Assembly (NCBI GenBank): GCA_003550325.1 | Contig: QKWP01000246.1 | Location: 130,871-194,870, forward strand | Length of the DNA: 64,000 bases | DNA from: Gigaspora rosea | Lineage: Eukaryota > Glomeromycota > Glomeromycetes > Diversisporales > Gigasporaceae | Reading direction: 5' to 3' | In this document: positions 1-12,650 of the stretch, in pieces | Layout of the letters: each line of letters begins with the position of its first letter | Position numbering within the stretch: the stretch's first letter is position 1 | Position numbers and translations under genes: made by a program | Notes under the pieces: generated by a model | Database searches by the model: none | What the model saw: only the letters and a program-made list of their open reading frames with translations | Told to the model about the DNA's origin: nothing

Positions 1-21
1 TTAATTAATATTAATTTTTAG

Positions 22-510
22 CTTAGAAGCAATTTGTTTCAAGTAATCGGATACAACGATCGTCAAACATCTGGACCAAGAACTCGGCCGGAATCAACAG
101 TAGAATGTCGAAGATTTCGGACTCATTTACGAAGCCTTGATTTTGTAAATCAAGATCTAGAAGAATATGATTTGAATAAAGATCTTGAAAATATTACATC
201 TTTGGCAAAAGAAGCACGAAAGAATTTCATTATTGAAGCATTTATTAACAAAAGTAATTTATCTTCATTTAGGCAAATACCTATTACGAATCAAGAAGCT
301 AAAGCACAGGAACGTGACGAAAACATGACTGTTCCTCAAATTTTATCAAAGATCGAAACGCTTCTTGAACTACTTGGTGAAGATTCTCGAAAAAAATATT
401 CCGGATTAAGGTCGAAAAGCAAAGCAGAATTGTTGATTATTTTGCAAGAGGTAAAGCATTTATTTACTGCAAATAATGAAGTTAACCAAGATTGTGATAT
501 TACAGAATAG
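22..510 (+). CDS. 3' terminal exon of an unrecognised gene (partial)
   Basis: An open frame runs to a TAA stop at 508-510. There is no early in-frame ATG: the frame opens just after a pyrimidine-rich stretch ending in TAG at 19-21. I read that as a splice acceptor, so the 5' exons lie outside the window. The visible ~162 residues are hydrophilic. The first part is basic (RPEST, CRRFRTHLRS). The C-terminal half is probably helical (ILSKIETLLELL, then KAELLIILQEVKHLF) and ends acidic. No catalytic or metal-binding motif is seen. AATAAA-like polyadenylation signals lie just downstream (about 514-524). The family is not recognised. It could be the C-terminus of a regulatory or transposon-derived protein. 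Confidence 0.5.
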   Translation, partial: LRSNLFQVIGYNDRQTSGPRTRPESTVECRRFRTHLRSLDFVNQDLEEYDLNKDLENITSLAKEARKNFIIEAFINKSNLSSFRQIPITNQEAKAQERDENMTVPQILSKIETLLELLGEDSRKKYSGLRSKSKAELLIILQEVKHLFTANNEVNQDCDITE

Positions 511-1466
511 AATGAATAAAATAAAGATCGTGCTCGTTTGAAGTAATACGGCAAGATTTGTAACATTTTTGCAATTTACTTGTGCTTTAAGTAATTTATG
601 AATTGAAATCGAAGGGGTGAACTTCATAATTCTGTAATTAGTCATGTATTTTTTATTATTCTTAAATTGATCAAATTATCATTCTTAAATTGTAATTTTA
701 TTATTTATTTTTTTAATTAAAATAAATATAATACACCACAATTTATAAGTTATAAATTATTAAAATAATTTAATACAATCCAATAAAATTATTATATACT
801 GATATCTATCGCTAAATACGATCATAGTTTTTTTTATCAAACGATGGAGCCATAATTACCCATAATACACGATAAGCTGCCCTAAGTACTGAAAGATGAA
901 CCTCGAGTAAATGAAGTAAAGCCTATATATTTAAAAATAATAATAATAATCATAAGCTTTATTACATTCTTATAGCCCTTAAAACACTAAAAACCTCATC
1001 TCGACCTACAAATTTCAAGATCCCGAATGTAGGCTACTTACCGAATATTTCTTCAAGTCTAAGTCAAGCTTCTGAATGTTCATGATCTTTAATCTATTTT
1101 GACTTAATATTATTATGAAATTACAATTACTTCAAGATTTTCCAACCGGTTAGCTACGTTTTCTGTATGTTAATTCTATAATTAAGGAACTTTTTTTTAA
1201 CTTAAAAAACTTTCACTAAATAAGTATACCTGGGTAAAGCGAATCTCTGAAATACCCAAAATACTTAAAGTTTCGTTGTTCGTTGCGAAGATCTGTAAAT
1301 TACGAACGATGGTTAAAAAAATTTATGCAGTAATACTGTAATATGTAAAAGTATTCTAGACATAAAAATTAACCAATAACAAAAAAGCTATCTTAGAGAG
1401 TCTGGAATTTTCCGATCATCATTTCTATACCATAAAAAGAGTGATCTGCATTGTCCTAATTTGGAA
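511..1466. other. intergenic, AT-rich
   Basis: No coding frame, RNA gene or clear repeat is supported here. The region holds short A/T runs and AATAAA-like signals that could end the upstream exon. It abuts the decayed 3' end of the Helitron Rep gene, so a Helitron 3' terminus may lie here, but I could not place a CTRR end with its hairpin. Confidence 0.5.
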
Positions 1467-4396
1467 AATCGTCAGACTGGAATAGTGATCATATAAATCT
1501 GTCCATAAAATTGTATTATTTTGAGTTAGGAGTTGAATATCTCGATGAGAAACATGAAGAAGAACTTTTACGCAGCAGAAATCCTCCCATTCTGGTCCAT
1601 TTCGCAATGGTGATGGTCGTGGCAAACTCGTATAATATTTTCAGTTTTACATTTTGTCCATTTGTTATTGGTAAATTTATATTTAAGATATAACTTATAT
1701 AATAAGAAATTTTCAAACTCAGAAGGCCTATCCCAGTATATTTTTAAAGTAGAACGAGTTGTCCATCCAATATTTTCAATTTCTCTAGAATTTCCATCTT
1801 CATTAACACCTGTACCACAGAGCCAACGAGGTGTTTCTTTATTGAGATTTAATGAAAAAAAGGTACGGCTTGAATGATAAAGAGGAATTCCAAGAAGTAA
1901 ATAACAAGTCTCTTGGGCAGATATATCACATTCAGCAACACTATGAAGCAATAATTTCTGAACTGGAGCAAGTAATTTATCAGTAGAATTGCTATTATTA
2001 AGTATTCGATTTAATATTTGTGAAAAACCTTCTGATCGTAGTTCTGATTTACTTGCATATTTGGAAATATATTGCAAAGCCACATGAATGCTAAGAATAG
2101 GTTTAAGATCAACATTTGCTCTCCATCCTAGCAGTTGAATTCTACTATGAGGATTAATATATGGGTCATTTCTTGCTGTTATAAGCTCTGGATGACCATG
2201 GCTATCATCATGCAAGAAAGTATGATTACTTTCCTCTTTAGGAAATCGGAATCTGCAAGATTGTTGTTGGCCACGTTTGGTACGAAGACAATATGCAGGA
2301 CTGCAACGTGTATGTCACTGCAACTTGTTAACTATTTCGATATAATCTTGTTCATCATCATGAAGTTTTTCAAGATGTTTTTGGCATGGATGATTGTTAG
2401 GAACAGGAGCATTAGGTCCTGGATTAATAGTAGTAACCAAAGAGTCAATATATTTTGTTATTTCTTTTAATGAATTTTCATCTTCTCTTAGTTGTTCACA
2501 TTCAATTTTAGGAGCATTTTTTATCTTTCCAATTCCATGTACATGAACACTACCATGATGTTGCCATTCAAATCTATACCGCCAATCTTCTAGATTCCAT
2601 TTTTTTATTAGCACAGTATTAAAAAAAATTTCAAATCGTTTATTAAAGAACCAAGTAGCAAGATAGGGATTGTCAATGATGTTATGAAGACGATTTTCAG
2701 TAGATGGCATAAGTGCATGAAGTTCTGGCCAGTGTAGATTAGCAGCACTAAATGTGAAGAATATTAAACCTTGTGAACCTAACTGTTTAATCATGTCTGA
2801 TAATTCACAACGTCTTGCATTCCAAAACTGTCTTGATCCACATATTCCTAAACCAAATCTTATAATTTGATCAGTCATATTTGTATTACCATTAGCAATA
2901 ATTTCTTGTATATCTTCAATTGTAAGCTAATTATCATTAAAATTTTGTTTAATATATACTCTACCTTCCTGTAATGCTCGCCATCTCATTTGTGAATTAA
3001 GTGCAAAATACCGCCAACAAGTATAACGAGCAAACCTTCCATCTTTATATAGCAATAATGCTTAAAGTATTCAGCTGGTTTGACATCTTTAATATATTCT
3101 GAACGAAGATCAGCACACCCTGTTGGGTAAAGAGTTGGAAATGCACGTGCAATATATCCTGAAGTTTGAAATTCATTAATAGGATTATTATCAATTCTTG
3201 GCCACTCGATAGTATTATTAGCTAATAATCTATTAATTGTATTATTTATAGCAATTTCCTCTCGATTATCTGAGGGTAGATAAGGTATAAAGGTATGTGT
3301 AATTACATTTTCCTCATTTTCCTCATTTTCTTCATTAAATTCATCATCTATTAATTGATTAACTTGAAGTTGATCATTAATAAACCCATCTTCTGGTAGC
3401 AATTGAAGGTTTTCATTATCTATAGTAATTTCTGAATAATAATTGTTGTTCATTTTTAGCCAATACAATGCATGAGCAACTTTATTACGACGAATTTTAA
3501 AGTCTCTAAATGCTATTGGGTCTTTATCAGATTGACGATGTATAATAAGCATATTTAATGCAGATGGATGCCAAGGGAGCCGAGTTGTAAATTCTACCAC
3601 ATTTGAGGAAAATTAATAATATTTCCTCTATATCCATGTTGTCCTCCACGAAGTCCATAAATGACCATTACAGGAAAAACTTGTGCAATAAGCATCTCTT
3701 CAATTTCTGTTAGTCCTTGGAGCTCTTCAGGTACTTCTCCTGGATCCATATTGTTATCAAATGAGAATCTTTTTGGTAAAGTTTTTTCAGTATAACAACG
3801 ACGACATTCTCCTACAACAAGGGTTATTGATGGAAAACATTCTTTGCATATAGGACACTCTGAGTGTTTTAGCTTATCAATTTTATTACGAAATTGGTGT
3901 AAAAGAACTTTATCATATTCATCAAGAATTGTAGAAGGCAAGGGCAGGAATATATCTGGTTCATTCATATCTATATCAATTTCTAACTGAAAATCTCTGT
4001 TGCTATCATCTGTAAGATTTGCATCAAATTCTTCAAAACCTTTTTCGATTCTATGTAATTTAGTTTTTGCTCTTTTTTGCCATTTTCTTTCTCGATCATG
4101 TTCAAGACGAGCTTCACGTTGCTCATGTGATTCATTTTTTCGGTTTTTACATTTATTTAGAGTATTTCGTAAAACTGAATTTTCTCCTGTTTGGTTTTCC
4201 TCTTCCATTGAGCTTTCTACATTGGACTCTCTACTATTGTTGGGCTTTTTACCATTAATGGGCTTTCTACTATTACTGGGCTTTCTACCATTATTGGGCT
4301 TTCTACCATTGTTGGATTTTCTGCTATTGTTGGGCTTTCTATTATTGTTAAGCTTTCTGCTAATGTTGGGCTTTCTGCCATAGAGATTTCTTCCAT
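1467..4396 (-). pseudogene. Helitron Rep (HUH endonuclease) pseudogene, helicase part absent
   Basis: This is the N-terminal and Rep part of a Helitron rolling-circle transposase, read right to left over at least five broken segments. Recognisable blocks in order are: LRGGQHGYRGN; FTTRLPWHPSALNMLI; a Rep block FFTFSAANLHWPEL; the HUH metal-binding motif HVH (codons at about 2545-2537, within WQHHGSVHVHG); HTRCSPAYCLR; and a two-tyrosine motif YISKY (Tyr codons at about 2071 and 2059). The frame is broken by a shift at about 3600, a shift at about 3057, TAG at 2929-2927, TGA at 2317-2315 and a shift at about 1620. Homology ends at about 1467, before any Pif1-type helicase domain, so the element is 3'-truncated. 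The 5' end probably starts at the ATG at 4396. Known family role: nicking and joining of single-stranded DNA during Helitron transposition. This copy cannot make the protein. Confidence 0.88.
4213..4385 (-). repeat. coding 18-bp minisatellite at the Helitron N-terminus
   Basis: About nine imperfect copies of an 18-bp unit encode a hexapeptide of the type P-T-I-V-E-S on the minus strand (AESPTL, VESPIM, VESPVI, VKSPTI and so on). The frame opens at the ATG at 4396 and is lost in the last copy. There a net deletion brings in a TAG just before the downstream Rep segment that begins MEEENQ. The array is probably a low-complexity leader of the Helitron protein that grew and shrank by slippage. Confidence 0.7.
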
Positions 4397-4399
4397 TTT

Positions 4400-6000
4400 G
4401 ATTTTAATTTATAAGAATAATTATGAAAAGTTATAAAGCTATGAAGTAATAATCAATGATATAATTATAAAATAATATAATAAATTTTGTTACTGAATAG
4501 TATGCTTTTAATTAATACTTATTTTTTATATTTATTTAGTTATCAAAAATTTGTATAATAAAATAAACTGCAAAACTTTATTAAAACAAATTGAAAGGGT
4601 TTTTATTTTTTTTTTATTACATAAAAATCTTATTATCTTGAAATACATTACTTAAATTTACTTACAATTTTTTAGATGTTTTTAATCTATCACATTTATT
4701 CCCAACTTTAATTTCTTTTATTCAATATGTCATATCTACTACACATGCTTTTCAACATCATAATTACGCAAAAAGAACTAAATAGGTATAAAATGGGAAA
4801 TTAATAATGCTATATATTTGAAAATCATGTGAAATTAATTTTTTGTATTGTTTTTTTAAACAGTTATCTGATATTACTTCAAATCAGGGCTTAGGACGAC
4901 GATTAATTAAATTTTGATAGTTCTGTCACACTTTTTTTTATGCCCTCTTTTTTTGAAAAAAAATTATATATCTACTACTACTAAATGATATGCGAATAGT
5001 TAGTTTAAAAAGTCTGCTTTCGATCATTCCAATTAATCACTCACAACAAACTGTTTTTAAAAGGTAAATGAGACATAAAGTTTGGGTTTTTTTTTAAGCT
5101 TTTTTAGCTAGAAAAAAATTTTTGCTGATTTTTAATAAGTAGTATTTTTTTTTTTAGTGGTAGTGTTTAATTACCAGAAGCCAAGAATACAAAGTATTTT
5201 ATGTATTTTTGCATAATTAGTTTTGAGTATCAGGCTTTCAGGGTCAAGATCTATGAAGTATAGAAATGATGAATGCAATTGCGTATGCAAGGCCCAGATC
5301 TAGTACACATTGAGAGTATATAATTAAGAGGAAACTTTTAAAATCATGCAAACTTAATTAAGTTGAAGATCGCAGATAGTAAAAATGATGAATGATCATT
5401 ATAATAAATCACAGTGGGCATTTAATAATAAAAATTACTAATAGCTGGAATAGCAGTTGACCATTGCAAATTGCAAAAAAAATATATTTGGCACAAATGA
5501 TAAATATACTCGAGCAGTTATAAGGTACCAAGTTAGATAATGTATGTAGACTTTTTACTGATTTCTTTTTTCGAACGAAAACTTAAAATTGAATAGAACA
5601 AAGTATCACTTTTCATTCTTCGTTTTATACTTTTTTTCAAAATAGGAAACTAACACTTTTTCTCTTTTGTAGGTCTTTCTTAATTGGAATGGTCGGAACG
5701 TGAAATGGGCGCTTTGAAGATTCAGATCTGGATGATCAGCATGAGAAACTGTGAAACTGGCATAAATAAAGGCCAGTTCTATTTTCATGTTCTGCGTTTA
5801 ATATACTTTTTTTTCTTTTAAAAAACCCTAATAATTTCTTCTCTTTACACATTGTGCTTCGTCAGAACGAATAGAACGTGTTTAGAGATTTGGGCGATCT
5901 GTAAGAATTCGGGAACTAAATAAATAATAAGTATCAGTTTCTGTTCTTTTTTCTTTCTTCTGAGCTTTCTTTTTTTTTTGAAAATAAGAACTTACATTTT
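4400..6000. other. intergenic, no gene seen
   Basis: AT-rich DNA with many short T and A runs. Open frames near 5606-5788 and 5882-6088 (minus) are low-complexity or lie antisense to Sel1-like sequence. Nothing here can be supported as a gene. Confidence 0.45.
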
Positions 6001-6014
6001 TTTCTGCTTTTGGA

Positions 6015-6365
6015 ACTGTTGATGAAGAAAAGGCATTTGAATGGTAGTTAAAATCTGCTGAAGGAGGTGATTCCGTTTGACAATGCAATCTTGGATTTTG
6101 TTACCAATACGGCACTGATAAGAATAAAGAAGAAGCATTTAAGTGGTATTTAAAATCTGCTGAAGGTGATAATTATACTGCGTATGGGAACTGCTCAGGA
6201 TAAAAGAAAGCTTTTGCGTGGTACTTGAAATCTGCTAAAAGTGGTAATGCCAACGGGCAGTTTAATCTTGGATGTTGCTATGAATATATTATAGGTGTTA
6301 AACAGGATGCGATGATAAATGAGTGCCCAAAGATTCGAGCAAGGCAAGAAGCCATGAAACTGAGA
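6015..6365 (+). pseudogene. Sel1-repeat protein remnant
   Basis: The plus strand carries about three decayed Sel1-like (SLR, TPR-related) repeats. Visible pieces are EKAFEW, LKSAEGGD, CNLGFCYQYGTDKNKEEAFKWYLKSAE split over two frames, FAWYLKSAKSGNA and QFNLGCCYEYIIGVKQDA. The repeat consensus, an A/G-rich helix pair with ..LG.CY..G.GV.KD..KAF.WY.KSAE, is clear. Stops interrupt it at about 6040, about 6085 and about 6200. In Rhizophagus such repeats usually sit at the C-terminus of protein kinases or in stand-alone scaffold proteins. No kinase domain is seen here. The fragment ends near a TGA at about 6365. Confidence 0.75.
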
Positions 6366-6379
6366 TAAACGGTAGGTAC

Positions 6380-8576
6380 TAGTTTATATTCTCTTGATAT
6401 GGGGTTTTTTTTTCAAAGAACTTATAATTTTTTATTTGTGGGTCTTTGCTTTAATAGGTCTTTACTTCGATGCGAATTAGAATTGGAAGAAAGTATAATT
6501 TCCATTTTCTTGTATTATTTCTTGTTTTGGATTCAATTTGTTAGTAATTACATTACCATTTCCTTCGTAGGTCTTTGTTTGACAATAGCGGTTAACTTAA
6601 AGAGTACTGGATATTGGTAAATTTCCAATTTCTTTTGCTAATGTTTTTTTAGATCTTTCCGATATGGAAGCTCTTGAAACGACAAGAAGGATTCGAAACA
6701 GCATAGGCTGTAATCTTTTTCTAGGACTAACATAATAATATTTCCTTTACTAGCTTTAATTCTGAACTTCATGGGTGCATGTGTGAGGTTGTAGGGAAAC
6801 TGAAAGCGTCGCTTACAAGATCTTCATCACAAGAGTCCATTTTTTTATAAGTAATTCGAATGTTATACTAATGATATAAATAATTTATGATGATAGTAAT
6901 AAAGAATAAGTGTTATATATTTACATGGTAGTGCCAAATGGCGCGGCGACAATTTTTTGATTAGTTTGTGTGATTGTATTTTCGTATATCTGTATTTTTT
7001 TATTTTATTTATTTTTATTAAACAAATATTACATAATTCATATACAATGTAAAACTTTTAACTAACATGCCGTATCATGGCAGATATACCGTCTTGCATA
7101 ATAGACAGCTACGTGAAATAATTACAACACTGTGAAATCATTATGATCTCACACCCCCCATCTCGCAAAAAGCTACAAATAAATAAGAATTGAAGCCATT
7201 TAACTATAAAATTATTCATCTTTTTGGGACCGAATTACGCTGGTCATGAGCCAAAATAAATTTATACTAGCTGTTAAGTTAACATGCTTAAACGGTCAAA
7301 CGACTAGAAAAATTTTACGTGGTTCAATCTCTACAAAGGAATAAAGAGTTCTTATTTCGAAAAAGAATATCGATCCAAGATTAAGAAAACTAAAGCTTAT
7401 ACTTATCACTCGATCCCGATTTTACAGTTTCTCAGATCCTGCCCCTTTTACCATGCAAGAACTTTAATCGTCAACAGACCTGAAGACTAAAGAGGCTAAA
7501 GTTAATGGATTTGAATAATATTACCGAAATATAGAACCCAGGAAAATCAAAATTGATAATTTCCGGGTTTCATTTCGTGTTTTAACCATTCGAATGAGCA
7601 AGATCAATCAAAAACCTACATTGAGAAAGTTTTTAGTTTTTACTTGAAGCAAAGAGAAAAACTAAACCTAAAACTGGTATTACCATTAAACCACCCTTTT
7701 TTTGCTAGATCCCGGTTTCGAATTCCTTAACCAACCTAAAACTGGTATTACCATTATACCACCCTTTTTTTGCTAGATCCCGGTTTCGAATTCCTTAACC
7801 GTCCTAATAATCTAAAGATTTAGCAAAAACAATGCCTATAAGAGAACAACTAAAAAACACAAATAACATACCTTTCATATCCATAAAATATCGCATAAAG
7901 CTTCGTTCTTGTATATTTGAGTCTAAAAGAAAAAAAGTATTTTGTAGATGATTTTAGATCGCAATAATGAGCTTGCAGTATTTTAGTCCGAATCTGCGTC
8001 ACTTACTGAATAAAGTTTTTAGTTTATATATTTAAAGATAAAGTTTTTTTAAGCAACTAGTTTTATAGATAATATTTTTTAATTGTAAAAATTAAAAGTT
8101 GTTTTTTAACATATATAGAGGGTTTACTATAAAGTCAATATAACGTATAGGGTTAGATTAAAAAAAAAAGAGCGAAGTACTTGAAAGGAATGTAGTGCAC
8201 AAACGTAATTAATAATAAAACAAGTTTTTAATAAAAAAACTCTACGATACGATACGATAGGTTTGTTTGTTTTTTTTTTTTGCTTTTTTTTTTTTTTGAC
8301 TTTTTAATTACGCGACACGCGTGGGGACAGACAAAAAATTTCAAAGTTGCGCTTTTGATAAAATTTCTATAAGATTTACAAAGATGCATCAGAAAAGATA
8401 CGTTTTTTGGGCAAAAAGCATCAAAAACGTAACTTTTGTATCACTTGCATAGACACTAACTGACCGTCGCTACGCTCCGGCCAAAAATAGCATAAAATAC
8501 TTTTGGTTCATGGATAAAAGGAATTTATAGAAATTAGATAGAAATTCGCAATTAACAACAATATATCCACATGATA
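6380..8576. other. intergenic between Sel1 remnant and F-box pseudogene A
   Basis: No gene is supported. The motif GTAGGTCTTT or a close variant recurs at about 5671, 6437 and 6568 and looks like repeated acceptor-type sequence, but it does not assemble into exons. A 68-bp tandem duplication sits at 7667-7800. Long T-runs lie near 8265-8300. Confidence 0.4.
7667..7800. repeat. 68-bp tandem duplication
   Basis: Two head-to-tail copies of a 68-bp unit lie at 7667-7734 and 7735-7800. They differ at only about one internal base (AAACC against ATACC), so the duplication is recent. It is non-coding. Confidence 0.9.
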
Positions 8577-10014
8577 TCAATGTAACTTATGCACCAACTT
8601 CTTTTATAAAATTATCATTCAAATTCAAATATCAATCTACACCTACATAACTCAATGCTTTGTTTCGCATGCAGAATTCGATTAATGCTTTGAATTTTCC
8701 TCATTATCAAGATGACCAATTTACAGTTTTTTAAAGGTGCTTTGCAATGATTAAGTAAAATATCAACGTACGAATTTAACCAAACATCCTTTAATTCAAG
8801 ATATTGCAATGTTGGTAGTAAAATTTCGGTAAAATGCATTTCACGAACTTTCAGTTATTCTTCCGGTAATTACTAATAAGCTTAGAAGTTGTGTGGAAAA
8901 TCCAATATTCGAAATGTTGAGATATGTAATGTTTGAGCAGAAGGATTTAAGTGCTTCTAATAATAACGATTCTTCCCAAATTTCATTATCTGATACTTCA
9001 AATTTTAATCGTTGTAGCAATGTCACAGTCTTTTTAAAATGATTATTATATTCTGCACATCAAGCGGACAGTCAGATATCTCTAAAGAACTGATTTTACA
9101 ATCTAATAGTTTCAACAGTGTCGTATTGCAATATCTAATACGAATTGTCTCTAAATTTTTACAACTTTTCAGTATCTCAAACTCGGCACTATAACCACAA
9201 CTATCTATTATAACTTCTAGTAAAGAGTTTTTTTGACTTTCTAAAGCCGAAATTATGCCATGGAAATTTGCAGGAAAGTCGCCTCCAGCCACGCTAAATA
9301 GCCTAAGTTGATCTTGTGATTTAATAATATATATAATAGCCTGAATTAATGAATGAAAAAATTGTGGTTCATAATCAGAATAAAATTCTTCAAGTTCCAA
9401 AGTATTAATTTTCGTGGCATTTTTTGCCAAAACTCTTAATAATGCAGCAAGATTGTCAATGTTAAAATCTGATATTACATCCAAAGATAAATGATGAAGT
9501 TGTGAGAAAAATTGTTTATTTTGTCCTAACGAATAAAAAATTTCTGGCTTAAGTTCAAGAAATTCAGAAAAATATAAACCTAATCCATACAACGTGGCAC
9601 CGCTTTCAATAAATAATTTGAATAATAAATTAACTAAGTGATACATCGTCGACGTGCTGTACTCCGATATAATCTCTAGACCGATCCATTTTTTAAATTG
9701 ATTCTCTAAACGATATAAATTAAGAACCTTCAAAAACCTTGCATATTCAAATATTGTTTTGGGAAATTCTACATCTATCCCACATTCTCTTAAAATGAAT
9801 TTTTCATCTTCGCCAAGTGATGAAAAATATTCAGAAATGAATAAAAGTTTTTTTTTTAATGAAAATGGATCTTGCCAAAGAATAAGTATTGTCATTTTGC
9901 ACCAATGTCGACTTACAAGTGTACACGAGTATAAGGAAAAAAATTCATTATTTAAATATTAAGAATATTCTACATTAATTTGGGTATATCACCCATAACT
10001 ATTTTTGATGCCAT
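8577..10014 (-). pseudogene. F-box/LRR pseudogene A
   Basis: A decayed paralogue of the intact genes E and F. It starts at the ATG at 10014 (MASKIVMGDIPKLM). It is broken at once by a TAG in the F-box and a 1-bp deletion. It continues as SLYSCTLVSRHWCKMTILILW, then a long open segment (9895-9023) covering most of the leucine-rich part. It shifts frame at about 9024, loses about 60 bp near 8870, and carries further stops, including TGA at 8634-8632 where E and F have Arg. The C-terminal NKALSYVGVD and KEVGA motifs are still readable. F-box proteins of this type are expected to bind Skp1 through the N-terminal ~45 residues and substrates through the LRRs. This copy is inactive. Confidence 0.88.
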
Positions 10015-11030
10015 AAGAGTAGAAAGTGTTTTAGGAAAGATGTTAAAATTTGTCATGTTATGCAACATAAGTTAGTCTATAAATACTATAATTAGTAGAA
10101 TCGTGTGAAATGCACCAATCAGATGACTTACGTACGTACTTTTAATTGGATTTGGAAATCAATTATATCACATTACTGCACTATGTAATAATTGGGGTTG
10201 ATATAAATAGCGTTAATACAATAATATCAATATGACTCATGCATGATTAATTATAGCGATCAAAATTCTCAACTGGGCTTCTTTTTTTTTTTGCTTACAT
10301 TGCTCACAACATTCAATTTGGGATTCGACTTTGATTTCGTTTAAATCGATAATCCACATAATCATCTTTTTGATTCAATATTAGAGTTTCGTTGTTTTTG
10401 CCAGGGATTTATCGGTTTAATGTGATAATGTGAATTTATTCCCCAATGTTTCGCCGCTTCGCCTATCAAAGGTCTGTTAGTCTATTTCATGATGATGCGA
10501 TAGTAAAAAAACACACACACACCGTAGAACATAACTCGAGTCATGCTCGAATGTTGTAACAACAAGGCTGATTCGTGAGTGATTTAGCCATCTAAAAATC
10601 CATACCATATTGATCTAGCAAAGTAGGTACATTGCACCCATAACATACAATTCTGGTCACCTATGCTATACATCTCATGCTATATGTTTGTTTTTAAAAA
10701 AAGAATACGTATACAATGAAACGTGAATGGATACTGTACTTGATAAAAGTGCTATAATTGTTATATTGACTTTTGTTAAATAGATTTATATAACTTATAT
10801 GACAGTTATAATATTTGTACTCTTTGTACTTAACAAATTCGATGTTAATAATATTTTTATCTAATTGATAAAGTTTTTAAGTTGTGAATGAATTTATTAT
10901 ATTTTAAGGCACATTTGCGATTTGGAACAGCTTTATTATATTCTAGATTTTGGAGTTTTTATAATTTGGCCAGCTTAATGCATTGATAATTGATACATAA
11001 AAATAGCGCAAATTCACAAATAAAAAGAAT
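10015..11030. other. upstream region of A / downstream region of B
   Basis: Non-coding. The segment is collinear with 56223-57210 and in part with 21270-21650, for example the CGTAGAACATAACTCGAG region at about 10524. It is therefore part of the F-box block duplication. A TATA-like TATAAATA lies at about 10078. A short CA tract is at about 10510. Confidence 0.6.
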
Positions 11031-12556
11031 TTATAAGAATTCAACAATACGTGCACGTGGTACCAAAGCAACATTTGTAACATGTGCTTCAACCTCTTTT
11101 CAAAAATTTTCATCTAAATCTGAATATCTGTATACACCAACATAATTCAAAGCCTTGTTTCGTATACAGAATTCGATTAACGCTCTAGTATGTTTCTCGT
11201 CATTAAGCGATAGATAACAGTTTTTTTAAAGGTGCGTTGCAATGACTGAGGAGAATGTCCATAAATGGTTGCCATTCATCTCCTAAGTCAAGTTATTGCA
11301 ATGTTAATGGCAAAATTTCTGCAAATTTCATAACTCGTATTTTCAGCTCTTCTGGAATTTTGCCGTCAATAAGGCACCGTAGCGAGAGAAACTGAAGCTT
11401 TTGTAAGTTACCAATAAGCTTTAGGAGTGGTGTAGAAAACACAATATGCTTAATGTTGAGGTATATAATATTTGTGCAGAATGATTTTAGTGCAAACACT
11501 ACTTCATAAACATCTAAACCAAAATTTTCCGGTTCAAAACTTAATCGTTGTAGTAATAAACCAGAATTTTTTAAAATTAATGGTATAGTTTGCACATCAA
11601 TCGGGCAATCAACTACATCCAAAGTGCTGATTTTACAATCTAATAAATTCAAATGTTTCGAACTACAATCCGAAATACGAAGCGTTTCTAAAGTTTTGCA
11701 ATCTTTAAGTACCTCAAACTCTTTGTTATAAGCACATCTATTTATTATAATTTCTTGTAAGAGTTTTTTTGACACTCTAAAGCCGAAATGATGCCATAAA
11801 ATTCTGTAGGATGGTCTACTCCATCTAAGATAAACCGTTTAAGTTGCTCTTGTGATTTAATAATGCGTATAATAGCATGAAATAAAGAATGAAATAATCG
11901 TGGTCCATAATCAGAATAAATTACAAGATTCAGAGAACTAATTGTCGTAATATTTTTGCTAAAACCTTTAAGAATATAGTATAATTTTCAATGTTGAATT
12001 CTGGTATTACTGACAGAGATAAATGTTGTAATCTTGAGAAAAGTAACTCATTACGTCCTATTGAATAAAAGATCTCTGGCTTAAATTCAAACGAATCCGG
12101 AAACGATAAGATTAATTCATGTAAAACGGCGCCACTTTCAAATATTAACTTTAATAGTAAGTTAATTACAACATTCTCTAGTGTATCGAAATATGATGAT
12201 ATCGGTTCAATAAGCATGAGATTTGTCCATTCTCTAGCTTTAATTTTTAAACCAAATAGGTTAAGATCCTTTAAAAATTTTGCATAATTAAATAGTTTTC
12301 TGGAAATTTTCAAATTTATCCCATATTCTTTTAAAATGTAAATTTCGTCTTCGTCAAGGGATGAAAAATATTCAGAAATGAATAAAGGTTTTTTATTGAA
12401 TGATAATGGATGTTGCCAAAGAATAGGTATTGATATTTTGCACCAATGTCGACTTACAAGAGCGCACGAATATAAGGAATTAGGTTCATTCTTTAGATTA
12501 TTAAGAATATTCTCCATTAATTCGGGCATATCGCCCATGAGTATTTTAGATGCCAT
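11031..12556 (-). pseudogene. F-box/LRR pseudogene B
   Basis: The closest decayed relative of genes E and F. It starts at the ATG at 12556 (MASKILMGDMPELMENILNNL) with an intact F-box followed by 208 open codons to 11930. A frameshift after LKVLAK (about 11945) breaks the LRR region. The frame resumes as 11775-11293 with the LQEIIIN, FEVLKDCKTLETL and ALKSFCTNIIYLN segments. A TAA replaces the Tyr of LQYLDL at about 11296, and another 1-bp deletion in the KKLLIYRL motif (about 11218) truncates the rest. The normal C-terminal end (VPRARIVEFL) is still present before the stop at 11033-11031. A conserved promoter lies upstream, so a truncated F-box peptide could still be expressed, but this is not shown. 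Confidence 0.87.
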
Positions 12557-12625
12557 AAGTATTGAGAAAAGAATTTTTAGGGAAAGATCGCACGTAGATC
12601 GTTATTTTTATACTGTAACATAGCC

Positions 12626-12650
12626 TATAAATATATAGGGCCGCACCAAT
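12626..12650 (-). promoter_or_regulatory. conserved promoter core of pseudogene B (TATA-like plus CCAAT)
   Basis: TATAAATA on the plus strand (TATTTATA in gene sense) lies at 12626-12633, about 70 bp before the ATG. CCAAT (plus strand) lies at 12646-12650. The same pair, with the same CAATCAGAT context, precedes gene F, and in displaced form gene E. Conservation among paralogues is the evidence; function is inferred. Confidence 0.5.

Noticed and set aside
4000-4383. Plus-strand ORFs rich in Leu/Phe
   Set aside because: Antisense of the Helitron N-terminus and its 18-bp coding repeat.
5640-6670. Series of GTAGGTCTTT motifs as splice acceptors of a multi-exon gene
   Set aside because: The segments between them do not join into a readable protein; left as unexplained repeats.
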